A stretch of 64,000 nucleotides of DNA, from the NCBI GenBank assembly GCA_030247575.1, contig JAOTRV010000013.1:42926-106925 (forward strand), in the 5' to 3' direction. The notes under the pieces were generated by a model that worked only from the letters and a program-made list of their open reading frames with translations, was not told the DNA's origin and searched no databases. Below, one piece after another: positions 21,034-29,803 of the stretch (within the stretch, counting starts at the first letter, position 1; every line of letters starts with the position of its first letter). Position numbers and translations under genes: made by a program. The stretch comes from Sulfuritalea sp. (GTDB lineage Bacteria; Pseudomonadota; Gammaproteobacteria; Burkholderiales; Rhodocyclaceae).

Positions 21034-21741
21034 ATGCCAAGTTCATCGTTCCGCGCCGGCGCCCGCGAGGGCTTTCTCGGTTTCCTGCCCCTGTCCGTCG
21101 GCCTGATTCCCTGGGCACTGGTCATGGGCATGGCCATGACCAGTGCCGGCTTCACCCCCGTCCAGGCCATGGGCATGAACCTCATCGTCTTCGCCGGCAC
21201 CGCCCAGCTCGGCACCTTGCCGCTGATCGGGTCCGGCGTGCCGCTGTGGCTGATCGTGGTCACCGCACTGGCGCTAAACCTGCGTTTCGTGATTTTCAGC
21301 GCCGCGATTGCCCGGGGCTTTCGCGGCGTCGGTGCTCCCCTGCGCTGGTTTTCGGGCCACTTGCTGACCGACGGCGTTTTCGCCAACTGCCTGGAAAAGA
21401 TGCTGAAGGTCGACGATCCGCGCTGGCGACTCGGCTATTTCCTGGCGCCTTCACTCTGGTCGTGGTTCCTGTGGCAAGCCTTCGCCCTGATCGGCATATT
21501 CGCCGCCGGCTCGATTCCGAAGCACTGGTCGCTGGAGTTCATGGCCACCATTGCCCTGCTGGTGCTGTTGATTCCGCTGGCAAAGCAGCGGCCGATGCTG
21601 GTCGCCGCCGTGACTGGCGGCGCCACGGCGGTGGCCCTGCGCGGCATGCCCCTGCGCCTCGGGCTGATCGTCGCCATCGTCGCCGGCATCTGCGCCGGCT
21701 TCGCCGCCGAGCACTGGAGCAAGAGGGGAGACGAGGCATGA
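21034..21741 (+). CDS. azlC: AzlC family branched-chain amino acid export subunit
   Basis: A 235-residue polytopic membrane protein with the AzlC signature region (GLIPWALVMGMAMTSAGFTPVQA and NLRFVIFSAAIARGF). With AzlD it exports branched-chain amino acids or analogues. The stop overlaps the start of azlD by 4 bases (ATGA), the usual coupling for this two-subunit exporter. Confidence 0.92.
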   Translation: MPSSSFRAGAREGFLGFLPLSVGLIPWALVMGMAMTSAGFTPVQAMGMNLIVFAGTAQLGTLPLIGSGVPLWLIVVTALALNLRFVIFSAAIARGFRGVGAPLRWFSGHLLTDGVFANCLEKMLKVDDPRWRLGYFLAPSLWSWFLWQAFALIGIFAAGSIPKHWSLEFMATIALLVLLIPLAKQRPMLVAAVTGGATAVALRGMPLRLGLIVAIVAGICAGFAAEHWSKRGDEA

Positions 21742-22064
21742 GCGCCGATGCGAGCCTGTGGCTGAGCTTTGTTTTGATCGGCCTCGCCACCACGTTGCCG
21801 CGGGCGAGTTTCATCGTCCTCGGCGGCCGCGTGCGCCTGCCCTCGGTGGTGCAGCGCGCGCTGCGCTATGCGCCGGCGGCGGCGCTGGCGGCGATCGTGA
21901 CACCCGACGTGCTGGTGGTGTCCGGCGACTTCGCACCGCTGAATCCGAAACTCGCCGGGGTGATTGCTGCCGTGGCGGCCGCCCTGCTGTGGCGCAATCC
22001 GTGGCTGCCCTTCATCGCCGGCATGGCGGTGCTGCTCGGCCTGCGCGCGCTGACGGGCGGCTAG
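21738..22064 (+). CDS. azlD: AzlD family branched-chain amino acid export subunit
   Basis: A 108-residue membrane protein with four hydrophobic segments and the AzlD features TTLPRASFIVLGGRVRLP and RYAPAAALAAIV. It is the small partner of AzlC, translated from an overlapping start. Confidence 0.9.
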   Translation: MSADASLWLSFVLIGLATTLPRASFIVLGGRVRLPSVVQRALRYAPAAALAAIVTPDVLVVSGDFAPLNPKLAGVIAAVAAALLWRNPWLPFIAGMAVLLGLRALTGG

Positions 22065-22079
22065 TCGCGCCCGATCCGT

Positions 22080-22985
22080 TCAGGATTTCTTCGCGCGCGG
22101 ATGCGCCGCGTCGTAGATCTTCGCCAGATGCTGAAAATCGAGATGCGTATAGATCTGCGTCGCGGCGATGCTGGCGTGGCCGAGCATTTCCTGCACGGCG
22201 CGCAGGTCGCCGGAGGACTGCAGCACGTGCGAGGCGAAGGAGTGGCGCAGCATGTGGGGATGCACGTGCACGCCGAGGCCCTGCCGTTGCGCCCATTGCG
22301 CGAGACGGCTCTCCACCTGCCGCGGCGCCAGCCGCGTGCCGTTGCGGCCGAGGAACAGCGCCGGCTGTTCGTCGCGAATAAATTGTGGACGCAGCGCGAG
22401 CCAGGTTTCCAGCGCGATGCGTGCCTGGTCGCCGACGGGCACCGTGCGGGTTTTCTGCCGCTTGCCGGTGACGGTGACTTCGCCGGCCGCCAGGTCGAGT
22501 CCGCCGGGCCAGTCGAGGCTCACCAGTTCGGACAGGCGCAGGCCCGAGGAATAGAACAGTTCGAACATCGCCGCGTCGCGCACCTGCAGCGGATCGCTGG
22601 CGGCGCCCGTAGCCAGACCCGCCGCCGGTCGCTCGAGCAGGGCGGCCGCCTGGTCGATGCCCAGCGCCTTGGGCAGGGTGCGCGCGCGCTTGGGCGCGCG
22701 CAGGCCGTCGGCCGGATTCAGGGCGATCGCGCCGCGCCGCGCCAGCCACGCGTAATAGCTGCGCCACGCCGACAGCGTGCGGGCGATGGAGCGCGGCGCG
22801 AGTTCCCGAGCGTGCAGGGCCATCAGGCCGCGGCGCAGTTGCAGGGGTTTCAGCGCCGCCAGTTCGGCGCCGGCCGCCAGCGCTGTCAGGCGCGCCAGAT
22901 CGCGGCGGTAGGCGTCGAGCGTGTGGGGGCTGGCGCGGCGCTGTATCTCGAGTTCGGCAAGAAAACTCTCGACCGAGGCGTCCAT
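22080..22985 (-). CDS. xerC: Tyrosine recombinase XerC
   Basis: A 301-residue site-specific recombinase that resolves chromosome dimers at dif with XerD. It shows the N-terminal SAM-like core-binding domain, the first catalytic Arg in YSSGLRLSELVSLDW, HMLRHSFASHVL (HxxR), the GHASIAATQIYTHLD box with the nucleophilic Tyr, and normal length. It follows DUF484 and dapF in the same direction, the common betaproteobacterial arrangement. Confidence 0.95.
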   Translation of the reverse strand: MDASVESFLAELEIQRRASPHTLDAYRRDLARLTALAAGAELAALKPLQLRRGLMALHARELAPRSIARTLSAWRSYYAWLARRGAIALNPADGLRAPKRARTLPKALGIDQAAALLERPAAGLATGAASDPLQVRDAAMFELFYSSGLRLSELVSLDWPGGLDLAAGEVTVTGKRQKTRTVPVGDQARIALETWLALRPQFIRDEQPALFLGRNGTRLAPRQVESRLAQWAQRQGLGVHVHPHMLRHSFASHVLQSSGDLRAVQEMLGHASIAATQIYTHLDFQHLAKIYDAAHPRAKKS

Positions 22986-22994
22986 GATCAGGCC

Positions 22995-23060
22995 TTCCGC
23001 CGGGCCGTCCCAAGGGAGGCCTGCGCCCCCTCGGGGGGCAGCGAAGCAAAGCGAGCGTGG
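22995..23060. repeat. GC-rich intergenic hairpin element between DUF484 and xerC
   Basis: The 87-base gap contains a CCCCC/GGGGG hairpin around 23027-23037 (CCCCCTCGGGGGG) followed by GCAGCGAAGCAAAGCGAGCG. It resembles a repetitive extragenic sequence often seen between genes of betaproteobacteria. Only one copy is in this window, so repetition is from memory rather than shown here. Confidence 0.45.
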
Positions 23061-23072
23061 GGGCCAACCATT

Positions 23073-23723
23073 TTACGCGGCCACTCTCAGCAGGGCTGCC
23101 GACGCCATCTCGCCGATGCGTTCCAGGTACAGGGTGCCGAGTTCCGCGTGGAAGCGTTGCGGATCTTCGCTGGCCATCACCAGCAGGCCGAAGCAGGCGC
23201 CGCCGGATTCGCGCAGCGGCAGTTGCGTCATCGACTGCAGCCCGGCGGCGGCGTCGCCGAACCAGGCCAGCGATTCCTGCCCGGCCGCGGTGCCGCAATA
23301 GGGCCGCGGCAGGCCCGAGGCGAAGGCCTTGACGGCATCGCTGACCACATCGAATTCGTGGCTGTCGCCCTGTCCGGCGCCCCACAGCCGCAGCGTGACG
23401 TGCGGCACGGCGAAGGCGCCGCCCAGATGCGAATACAGGGCGCGCACCACGCTTGAGCGGTCGGTGGCCGCGATCAGCGCCACGGCGAGGCCATGCACCT
23501 TTTCCGAAATGGCGTCGTTCTCTTCGCCGAAGCCGATCAATTCGCCCAGTTTGGCTTCGAGTGCGCGCACCTTGTCGCGCAGGTTGAACAGTTGCCTCTC
23601 GGTGATCGAGACGGCCCGGCCGCTGTGCGGATCGGGCAGAGTGATCAGGGCCAGCACCTCGGCGTGCTGATCGAAGAATTCCGGGTGATCGTGGAGGTAG
23701 GCGGCAACGTCTTCTGATTTCAT
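23073..23723 (-). CDS. DUF484 family protein (GAF-like)
   Basis: A 216-residue protein starting MKSEDVAAYLHDHPEFFDQH, the conserved DUF484 N-terminal helix, followed by a coiled segment and a GAF-like domain. Its biochemical role is unknown. Its place between dapF and xerC is conserved in many proteobacteria and suggests a shared transcript. Confidence 0.92.
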   Translation of the reverse strand: MKSEDVAAYLHDHPEFFDQHAEVLALITLPDPHSGRAVSITERQLFNLRDKVRALEAKLGELIGFGEENDAISEKVHGLAVALIAATDRSSVVRALYSHLGGAFAVPHVTLRLWGAGQGDSHEFDVVSDAVKAFASGLPRPYCGTAAGQESLAWFGDAAAGLQSMTQLPLRESGGACFGLLVMASEDPQRFHAELGTLYLERIGEMASAALLRVAA

Positions 23724-23724
23724 G

Positions 23725-24588
23725 TCAGGTCTCGGTGAGGTTTTTCGGCAATTCGATTTCCGCGCTGAATACGGTGGTCGCCGGGCCGGTCATCATGACC
23801 GGCGAGCTTGCGTTGCCCGCGGCTCCGTCCCAGGCGATGGACAGCTCGCCGCCGCGCGTGGCGACGCGCACCGGAGAATCCAGCAGGCCGCGGCGGATGC
23901 CGGCGACCACGGCGGCGCAGGCGCCGGTACCGCAGGCCAGGGTCTCGCCGGCGCCGCGCTCATACACGCGCAGGCGGATCGCGTGGCGATCCACCACCTG
24001 CATGAAGCCGGCATTGACCCGGCGCGGGAAGCGCGGATGCGATTCGATCAGCGGACCGAGGCGGGCGACCGGCGCGGCATCGACATCGGGCACCACCTGC
24101 ACGGCATGCGGGTTGCCCATCGAGACGACGCTGATGTCAAGCTGTGTGCCGTCCACGTCCAGAGGCTGCACCACAGCATCTGTGGCGCTGTCGAAGGGAA
24201 TCTCGGCCGGCAGGAAGCGCGGCGCGCCCATGTCCACCGTGACCTGCCCGTCGGCTTCCAGCCGCGGTGCGATGAGCCCGCACTTGGTCTCGACCCGGAT
24301 CTCGCGCTTGTCCGTCAGCCCCTGCTCATGCACGAAGCGCACGAAGCAACGCGCGCCGTTGCCGCACTGTTCGACCTCGCCACCGTCGGCATTGAAAATG
24401 CGATAGCGGAAATCGACACCCGGCGTCCGGGCTTTTTCGACCACCAGCAACTGGTCGCAGCCGACGCCGAAGTGGCGGTCGGCGAGAAAACGCACCTGCG
24501 CCGGCGTCGGCACGAAATTCTGGCTGATGGCGTCGAGCACGACGAAATCATTGCCGAGGCCGTGCATCTTGGTGAAACGGATTTTCAT
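23725..24588 (-). CDS. dapF: Diaminopimelate epimerase
   Basis: A 287-residue cofactor-free epimerase converting LL- to meso-diaminopimelate for lysine and peptidoglycan synthesis. The two catalytic cysteines are in [10 protein letters not shown] (about residue 75) and [16 protein letters not shown] (about residue 225), the hallmark of the family. It ends one base before DUF484 begins. Confidence 0.97.
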   Translation of the reverse strand: MKIRFTKMHGLGNDFVVLDAISQNFVPTPAQVRFLADRHFGVGCDQLLVVEKARTPGVDFRYRIFNADGGEVEQCGNGARCFVRFVHEQGLTDKREIRVETKCGLIAPRLEADGQVTVDMGAPRFLPAEIPFDSATDAVVQPLDVDGTQLDISVVSMGNPHAVQVVPDVDAAPVARLGPLIESHPRFPRRVNAGFMQVVDRHAIRLRVYERGAGETLACGTGACAAVVAGIRRGLLDSPVRVATRGGELSIAWDGAAGNASSPVMMTGPATTVFSAEIELPKNLTET

Positions 24589-24638
24589 AACTCAAGGATA
24601 CGCCGTAGCGCCAGCGCCGACTTCCGGCAATTGAGGGG

Positions 24639-25505
24639 TCAATAAAGCCCTTTTTCACCGGCCGGCCGCGTCTTGAAGCGCTTGTGCAGCCAGTAGTACT
24701 GCTCGGGCGACTTCAGCACCTCGGCCTCGATGAAGGCATTCAGCCGGCGCGCGTCGGCCGTCTCGTCGGTGCCGGGAAAGTCGGCCCACGGCTCGCCGAC
24801 GGTCGCGACGTAACCGCCACTCTCCATGCGCGTTACCAGCGGGATCACCGTCGCCCCGGTCAGCCGGGCCAGACGGGCGAGGCCGGTGATGGTGGCGGTC
24901 GGCACGCCGAAGAAGGGCACGAAGACCGATTCCTTGGGGCCGTAATCCATGTCCGGCGAGTAATGGAAAACGCGGCCGGCCTTCACCGCCTTGAGTGCCT
25001 TGCGCGTGCCCTCCTGGCGCGACACCATCTCGAAGTTGCCGAAGCGGCGGCGGCCGCTGTTCATCGCCGCCTCGAAGACGCGATTCTTCTGGTGGGTGTA
25101 CATCGCCACCAGTCCCCGCTCCATTTCCAGAGCCAGACGCATGCCGCCGGCGTCGATGCCGACGAAATGCGGCACCAGCAGGATCACCGGCTTGTCGGCA
25201 AATGCCGCCAGTTTCTCCTCGCCTTCGAGCCGCACCAGGCGCCGCATGCGCGCCGGCGAGGCCCACCACCAGAGCCCGAGTTCGAGGAAGCTGCGGCCGA
25301 AGGCCATGAAGTGGCGCCGCGCCAGCGCCGACTTTTCCGCCGGCGACAACTGCGGGAAACACAGGCCGAGATTGGTCAGCGTGACGTGCCGGCGTTCTGG
25401 CACCAGCACGTAAAGCGCCAGCCCCAGCAGGCGGCCGAAGACCGCCAGCACGGGCAGCGGCAGCCAGTGCAGCAGCCACATCAGGGCGAGAAGGAGGCGG
25501 GTCAT
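24639..25505 (-). CDS. lpxL: Lipid A biosynthesis late acyltransferase (LpxL/LpxM family), copy 1
   Basis: A 288-residue inner-membrane-anchored acyltransferase with one N-terminal hydrophobic helix, an HX4D catalytic motif (HFVGID, about residue 112) and the YYWLHKRFKTRP C-terminal signature. It should add a secondary fatty acid to lipid A. The related gene at 28863 and this one are normally neighbours upstream of dapF in betaproteobacteria; here an accessory islet lies between them. Confidence 0.92.
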   Translation of the reverse strand: MTRLLLALMWLLHWLPLPVLAVFGRLLGLALYVLVPERRHVTLTNLGLCFPQLSPAEKSALARRHFMAFGRSFLELGLWWWASPARMRRLVRLEGEEKLAAFADKPVILLVPHFVGIDAGGMRLALEMERGLVAMYTHQKNRVFEAAMNSGRRRFGNFEMVSRQEGTRKALKAVKAGRVFHYSPDMDYGPKESVFVPFFGVPTATITGLARLARLTGATVIPLVTRMESGGYVATVGEPWADFPGTDETADARRLNAFIEAEVLKSPEQYYWLHKRFKTRPAGEKGLY

Positions 25506-25584
25506 TCTAAATTTCGGCGCTCAAGCAAAGGCAATTGAGAGTGTCGACGTTGCCCGTACCGGATGCTGGTACTGTTCAGGGGGT

Positions 25585-26421
25585 TTAGTCGGTATCTTCA
25601 CTGGTATTGACCAGAACATGCGTTAACCCGGTACTGGCGATTGCGTTTTGGACTACCGGCACAAACAGTTCAGGACAAAAGATGGTTCGTATTTGCTCGC
25701 TAGGCAGATGAAGTGCTAACGACAATTTGCCCGTGCATGCAAGTCGCATTGTGCCATCAATTGTATATTGCAATAGACCATCAACTTCATCTGGTACGTT
25801 GGCGTCATATATGCAATTCACCAATAAGTCTATTTGCTTTTGGCGGCTTGGTCTCCCAAGAAAACGGTATGGCTTTGGATTTCGTACGCGCCATTCCCTT
25901 TGCGCTGTATCGCGATCGGTCTGCATCCAATCGAGAGTTTTCAGGAACGCAATATATTCGTAGCTGGCTCCTGCCTGTAACGCCCACTCAGTATTAGTCA
26001 ACGCCTGAGCACCCATAAACCGTGTCTCGGCTGCTTCTAGGTACTTTAGTGTTGGAACGCCCCATAGAGTTTTGGGTGCGAGGAGTTTTAGCGTTGCAAC
26101 CACGGACTTATAGTGAGTGCTTCCAATTGAGACGTACGTCACTTTCCTGGCATTTTTCCCAAGAAGCCATTTCTTGGAAACACCGAGGCCAAATTTTCCG
26201 AATATTGATTGATGATTGCGTGTCTCACTCGATGGAAGTTCTGTGAAACATATCATTCCGCTTGATTGACAATCTGCTTCAATATTGAATGCTTCTCGCG
26301 CCGCAGGCCCCAACACGCCAGTTTCATTGTGCAGGTAAAGAAAGCCTTTGCGGACAATGGAGTCGAGCGACTCGATACTTTTCGTAAAATGGATAAGCAT
26401 CGAATCAAAAGGGGCGATCAA
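25585..26421 (-). CDS. AbiGi-like putative abortive-infection protein
   Basis: A 278-residue protein (start 26421, or 26400 at MLIHFTKS) resembling AbiGi (PF10899): an N-terminal IHFTKSIESLDSIVRKGF, then MICFTELP and a FGKFGLGVSKKWLLGKNARKVTYV block that matches the family pattern of a small acidic turn followed by GIG/S-K-W. In Lactococcus AbiGi acts with AbiGii; no AbiGii-like partner is visible beside it. Its codons are much more AT-rich than the neighbours, which suggests transfer. The assignment is from motif pattern and should be tested by profile search. Confidence 0.65.
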   Translation of the reverse strand: MIAPFDSMLIHFTKSIESLDSIVRKGFLYLHNETGVLGPAAREAFNIEADCQSSGMICFTELPSSETRNHQSIFGKFGLGVSKKWLLGKNARKVTYVSIGSTHYKSVVATLKLLAPKTLWGVPTLKYLEAAETRFMGAQALTNTEWALQAGASYEYIAFLKTLDWMQTDRDTAQREWRVRNPKPYRFLGRPSRQKQIDLLVNCIYDANVPDEVDGLLQYTIDGTMRLACTGKLSLALHLPSEQIRTIFCPELFVPVVQNAIASTGLTHVLVNTSEDTD

Positions 26422-26430
26422 AGGGGCGAA

Positions 26431-26450
26431 CTTCGATTCGGGAATCGAAG
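26431..26450. promoter_or_regulatory. Perfect palindrome upstream of the AbiGi-like gene
   Basis: CTTCGATTC and GAATCGAAG form a 9-base inverted repeat with a 2-base centre, about 10 bases upstream of the AbiGi-like start. A direct repeat AAAGGGGCGA lies between it and the gene (26408-26429). It could be an operator. The rest of the 282-base gap up to 26703 holds no gene I can support; TGCTTCTGGCCGACTG near 26574 looks like a fragment of a repeat seen near mobile elements in betaproteobacteria. Confidence 0.45.
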
Positions 26451-26703
26451 CTCATTGAATCCAACAATCCAAAGGGCCAGGCTCACATTTTCACTAGCAG
26501 CCGATCCAAAAAACACCGGTAGCATACCCGTAGCTCTGCCGGTTGCCCGCTTCGCCGCAAAGTGATTAACGGCTGCTTCTGGCCGACTGACTCCTACGCG
26601 AGGCTCGGTTTGCACTCCATCCGCAAGAAGACATGGGAATTGGACGGCGAATAGCGGCTTTTGGCAATAGGCAAAGTGCATGGTATCGGGGTGTGCCTGA
26701 CGG

Positions 26704-27147
26704 TCAAATCCAGACGTACTCGACGCCTGTTTCCTTGAATAGCAGCTCCGAGCGTCGAATGTGCTCCTGCCATCGGGTGACGAAATCGTCGTCTGGCCTG
26801 GGGCAGAACACATGCTTGATCCCGGCCTGCACGATCGCCCGTGCGCAATCCATGCACGGCGGATGGCTGACGACAAGGCTGCTGCCGTCCAGAGGAGTGC
26901 CGACGCGCGCCGCGTTTGTAATTGCATTCATTTCCGCGTGCGAAAACCAGAAGTATTTCTCCGGTCGTGTCTGCCCGCGATCGTCTTCGTCGGCATTGCA
27001 TCCGCGCGGTGCCCCGTTGTAGCCAAGCGACCTGACTTCGTTGGTCGGACCGACGATGATCGCGCCGACCTTCGTGCTGGTGTCCTTGCTCAGTTGCGCG
27101 GCCGCGAGGGCGATGTCGAGATACTTGCGTGCTTTTTCTGGTGTCAT
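26704..27147 (-). CDS. Deoxycytidylate (dCMP) deaminase-like protein
   Basis: A 147-residue zinc deaminase with HAEMNAI (zinc His and catalytic Glu) and PPCMDCARAI (the two zinc Cys), the arrangement of dCMP deaminases and ComEB-like proteins. It would convert dCMP to dUMP. It lacks the N-terminal P-loop domain of the large defence deaminases, so a housekeeping or phage-derived nucleotide role is as likely as defence. It is on the same strand as the AbiGi-like gene, 282 bases upstream. Confidence 0.85.
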   Translation of the reverse strand: MTPEKARKYLDIALAAAQLSKDTSTKVGAIIVGPTNEVRSLGYNGAPRGCNADEDDRGQTRPEKYFWFSHAEMNAITNAARVGTPLDGSSLVVSHPPCMDCARAIVQAGIKHVFCPRPDDDFVTRWQEHIRRSELLFKETGVEYVWI

Positions 27148-27212
27148 ACGCTCTCCGGGATCAAAAGGCTTGGACTCACGCTATTCCGCGCGTCGAAAAT
27201 CAATTCGGCCTC

Positions 27213-27710
27213 TCAGTCTTGAAATGCCGTCGCCGGCAATAGCAAGCGAGCCGGCTGCCCCGGCAGGGTCAGGAAGCCGAAATGCCTGTAGAACGCGGCT
27301 GCGGCAACATCCTTGGCGTCCACCACGATGCCCGCCACCGCCAGTGTTTCACTGGCATGTGCCACCTTGCGGCAGGCATCGGCCAGCAGAATCGAACCCA
27401 GGCCCTTTCCCTGAAAATCGGTGGCGACCGCCAGTCGTCCGATCAGCGCCACGGGAACGGGATATCGGGGGAGCTTCTTCGCCAGCGATTCCGGCAAATC
27501 GGAGCAATTCACGCTGCCGGCGCTCAGGGTAAAAAATCCGGCCAAATTTTTCGGGTTGCTTTCCGGCACGGCGATAAACACCCTCGCCACATGCCGCCGG
27601 ACATCTTGCGCGGCGTAGCGGCGGATGTATTCATCGAGAATGGCTTGTCCACAACAAAATGAAGCCGCATCAATGGCGTTGTCCAACGAGCGGATGCGGT
27701 ACGAGATCAC
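27213..27710 (-). CDS. GNAT acetyltransferase toxin (TacT-like)
   Basis: A 165-residue GNAT protein with the acetyl-CoA loop region VATDFQGKGLGSILLADA (Q/RxxGxG/A), the family start IRSLDNAIDAASFCCGQAILDEYIRR and the FYRHFGFL end. Paired with a DUF1778 antitoxin, such GNAT proteins (TacT, AtaT) acetylate the amino acid on aminoacyl-tRNA and block translation. Its start overlaps the antitoxin stop by 4 bases. Confidence 0.88.
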   Translation of the reverse strand: MISYRIRSLDNAIDAASFCCGQAILDEYIRRYAAQDVRRHVARVFIAVPESNPKNLAGFFTLSAGSVNCSDLPESLAKKLPRYPVPVALIGRLAVATDFQGKGLGSILLADACRKVAHASETLAVAGIVVDAKDVAAAAFYRHFGFLTLPGQPARLLLPATAFQD

Positions 27711-27988
27711 CGCGCCAACTGCGTCGCATGACGCTTGAACGCTTTCTTCAAGGCCGGGTTGGCCTTTGCCGGCGCATCGAGTGCCGCCAGGAATGCACGA
27801 AAATCCTCCGGCTTCAGGGTAATGGCCTCGTTCGCCTGGACCACTTTTTCCGCCGAGGCCAGTGCGTGCGACAGGACGAACTCCGAAACGCTGACATGGG
27901 CGTAGGTGGCCGCTTTGTCCAGCAGCTCTCGCGCATGACCGTTGCAGCGAATATTGAGGCGGCTTTCCTTGACACTGCTGTTTTCCAT
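27707..27988 (-). CDS. DUF1778 antitoxin (TacA-like)
   Basis: A 93-residue ribbon-helix-helix antitoxin with the DUF1778 pattern RLNIRCNGHARELLDKAATYAHVSVSEFVL and a C-terminal tail that would wrap the toxin. It precedes the GNAT toxin in a coupled pair and probably represses the operon by binding its promoter. Confidence 0.88.
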   Translation of the reverse strand: MENSSVKESRLNIRCNGHARELLDKAATYAHVSVSEFVLSHALASAEKVVQANEAITLKPEDFRAFLAALDAPAKANPALKKAFKRHATQLAR

Positions 27989-28092
27989 GGAAGACTCCTT
28001 TACGGTTTGCTACGCATATTGTGCGCCGTTTGTGAGTACGTCACAAGGAGGCATTCGCTGGATGGCAACCGATTCAGATTCACGAAGCAGGA

Positions 28093-28524
28093 TCAAAGTC
28101 CCGCGTGCGTTGCCCAGAACTTCGCCGGAGCCACGATTGGGTAACGCTCGGCCAGCGCCAGCAAGTCCTTGTCGCCGGTGACGAGATAGTCGGCGCCGGA
28201 CGTCTTGAGCGCCGCCAGCAAGGTGCCCAGCACCGGTTGATCTTCGGCATGGCGCAAATCCGATTCCATACCGGGCAGCGGCTCGACGACTTCGGCCTGT
28301 ATGGAAAGGACATCCACCAGATCGTCGATTTCCGCCAATGTCAAGCCATGACGGTGTGCCAGGCGCGGCAGCACTCGCCGCAACTCGTCGAGGATGTAAG
28401 CTGAAAGCAGCACATCGACCGAACCGTGGCGCCACGCGGCCATGATCTTGCCGGGCACGCTGGCCGGATACGCAATGCCCGAGAGCAGCACATTGGTATC
28501 GAGCACCACCCGCAGAGCGGCCAC
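28093..28524 (-). CDS. PIN-domain toxin (VapC-like)
   Basis: A 143-residue PIN domain ribonuclease with VLDTNVLLSGI at the N terminus (first acidic residue), a Glu in ELRRVL, and DYLVTGDKDLLAL with the C-terminal acidic pair. This is the layout of the COG1569 type of toxins. It follows a Phd/YefM-type antitoxin gene by 6 bases in the same operon. Confidence 0.88.
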   Translation of the reverse strand: MAALRVVLDTNVLLSGIAYPASVPGKIMAAWRHGSVDVLLSAYILDELRRVLPRLAHRHGLTLAEIDDLVDVLSIQAEVVEPLPGMESDLRHAEDQPVLGTLLAALKTSGADYLVTGDKDLLALAERYPIVAPAKFWATHAGL

Positions 28525-28530
28525 GGCGGA

Positions 28531-28824
28531 TCAGCGCTTCCTGGCCGGTGCGCGTGCCTTCGTTCGTTCGCGTTTTACGGCGGCGTCAATTTCAGCCAGG
28601 CCTTCCGCCTCCGGTACATGCGCAAAGCCGGCCTCTATGCGCTGGCATAGCGCGTCGAAACGTCCCTGCATGCGCCGGATGCGCTCGAACAGGCGGGCAT
28701 CCACAAGTGCGGCCACCGGCTTGCCGTCTTTGTTGATGACTACGCTGTCGTGGCGGTACTGCACCTGGTTGATCATTTCGCCGAGGTTCTGCCTGAAGGC
28801 GACTGCGCTGGTTTCGGTAATCAT
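28531..28824 (-). CDS. Phd/YefM-family antitoxin
   Basis: A 97-residue antitoxin starting MITETSAVAFRQNLGEMINQV with the Phd-type fold and the DGKPVAALVDARLFERIRR segment; the tail is long and basic (KRERTKARAPARKR). The start at 28824 is preferred because the upstream in-frame codons run across the palindromic operator. It should neutralise the PIN toxin and autoregulate. Confidence 0.88.
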   Translation of the reverse strand: MITETSAVAFRQNLGEMINQVQYRHDSVVINKDGKPVAALVDARLFERIRRMQGRFDALCQRIEAGFAHVPEAEGLAEIDAAVKRERTKARAPARKR

Positions 28825-28832
28825 GGAATGAG

Positions 28833-28845
28833 GACCATTATGGTC
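28833..28845. promoter_or_regulatory. Probable operator of the Phd/PIN operon
   Basis: GACCATTATGGTC is a perfect palindrome about an odd central base, just upstream of the antitoxin start, followed by a third half-site (TGGTCAT at 28850-28856). This arrangement is usual for autoregulated Phd-type antitoxins. Confidence 0.6.
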
Positions 28846-28862
28846 ATACTGGTCATGATGCA

Positions 28863-29738
28863 TCAAGAGTCATTGGCGGTCAAGGCTTTCTCGGGCGGCT
28901 CTGCCCCCGCCGGCACCTTGTAGCGGTTGTAGCCCCACAGATACTGTTCGGGGCACTGGCGGATCAGGGTCTCCAGTTCGCGGTTGATCTGCGCCGCGCG
29001 CTGCATGAGATCGCCTTCGAGCGACGCCGACAGCGGGAACAGCTTGAGGTGGAAGCCGGCGCCGTAATGCAGGCGTTCGGCATAGGCCAGCAGAACCGTG
29101 GCGCCTGTCTCGGCCAGCCGTGCCGCCAGCGTCATGGTGTAGGCGGGACGGCCGAAGAAGGGCAGCCAGGCGCCTTCGCCATTGCCCGGCACCTGGTCGG
29201 GCAGCATGCCGACGGCTTCGCCGCTCTTCAGCGCCTTCAGCAGGCGCCGCACGCCGGACAGGTCGGCGGGGGCGAGCTTGAGATTGGCGCCGCGCCCCTC
29301 CTCGATCAGCGGCGCCAGCCAGTCCTGCTTGGGCCGGCGGTAGAGCACGGTCATCGGCCCATGCGCAGCGTGCGTGGACTGCGCTGCATAGTACTGCGCG
29401 GTGATCTCGAAGCAGCCCAGATGCGGCGTCAGGAACAGGATGCCGCGCCCGGCGGTCCAGGCGTTCTCGACCAGTTCCCATCCGGAAACGCGAACCACGC
29501 GTGCGACGACTTCTTCCTGCGGCCGCAGCCAGATCTTCGGCAGTTCCAGCAGCGCCTTGCCGGCCTCGGCAATCGCCGCGGTCTTCGCCTGCGTCATGCC
29601 GGCCTGTTCGATGTGGGTGGAAAAGTTGCGCCGGTAAGTCGCCGACAGCAGCCACGCCAGCCAGCCGGCGAGCGCGCCGAGGTTGTGCAGCAGCGGCAGC
29701 GGCAAGCGCGACAGAAAGCGGAACAGGGCGGGAAGCAC
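28863..29738 (-). CDS. Lipid A biosynthesis late acyltransferase (LpxL/LpxM family), copy 2
   Basis: A 291-residue acyltransferase with N-terminal hydrophobic helix and an HX4E catalytic motif (HLGCFE, about residue 106), and a C-terminal YLWGYNRYKVPAG signature. It is a paralogue of the gene at 24639 and is the second late acyltransferase. It diverges from the gnnA-gnnB-lpxA operon, so lipid A assembly genes flank it on both sides. Confidence 0.9.
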   Translation of the reverse strand: MLPALFRFLSRLPLPLLHNLGALAGWLAWLLSATYRRNFSTHIEQAGMTQAKTAAIAEAGKALLELPKIWLRPQEEVVARVVRVSGWELVENAWTAGRGILFLTPHLGCFEITAQYYAAQSTHAAHGPMTVLYRRPKQDWLAPLIEEGRGANLKLAPADLSGVRRLLKALKSGEAVGMLPDQVPGNGEGAWLPFFGRPAYTMTLAARLAETGATVLLAYAERLHYGAGFHLKLFPLSASLEGDLMQRAAQINRELETLIRQCPEQYLWGYNRYKVPAGAEPPEKALTANDS

Positions 29739-29803
29739 GGCAAGTAGGTCTGCGGGCGCGGGGTGCGGGCACGAAGGCGGCGGAGAAAGTAGAATTATGG
29801 CCC

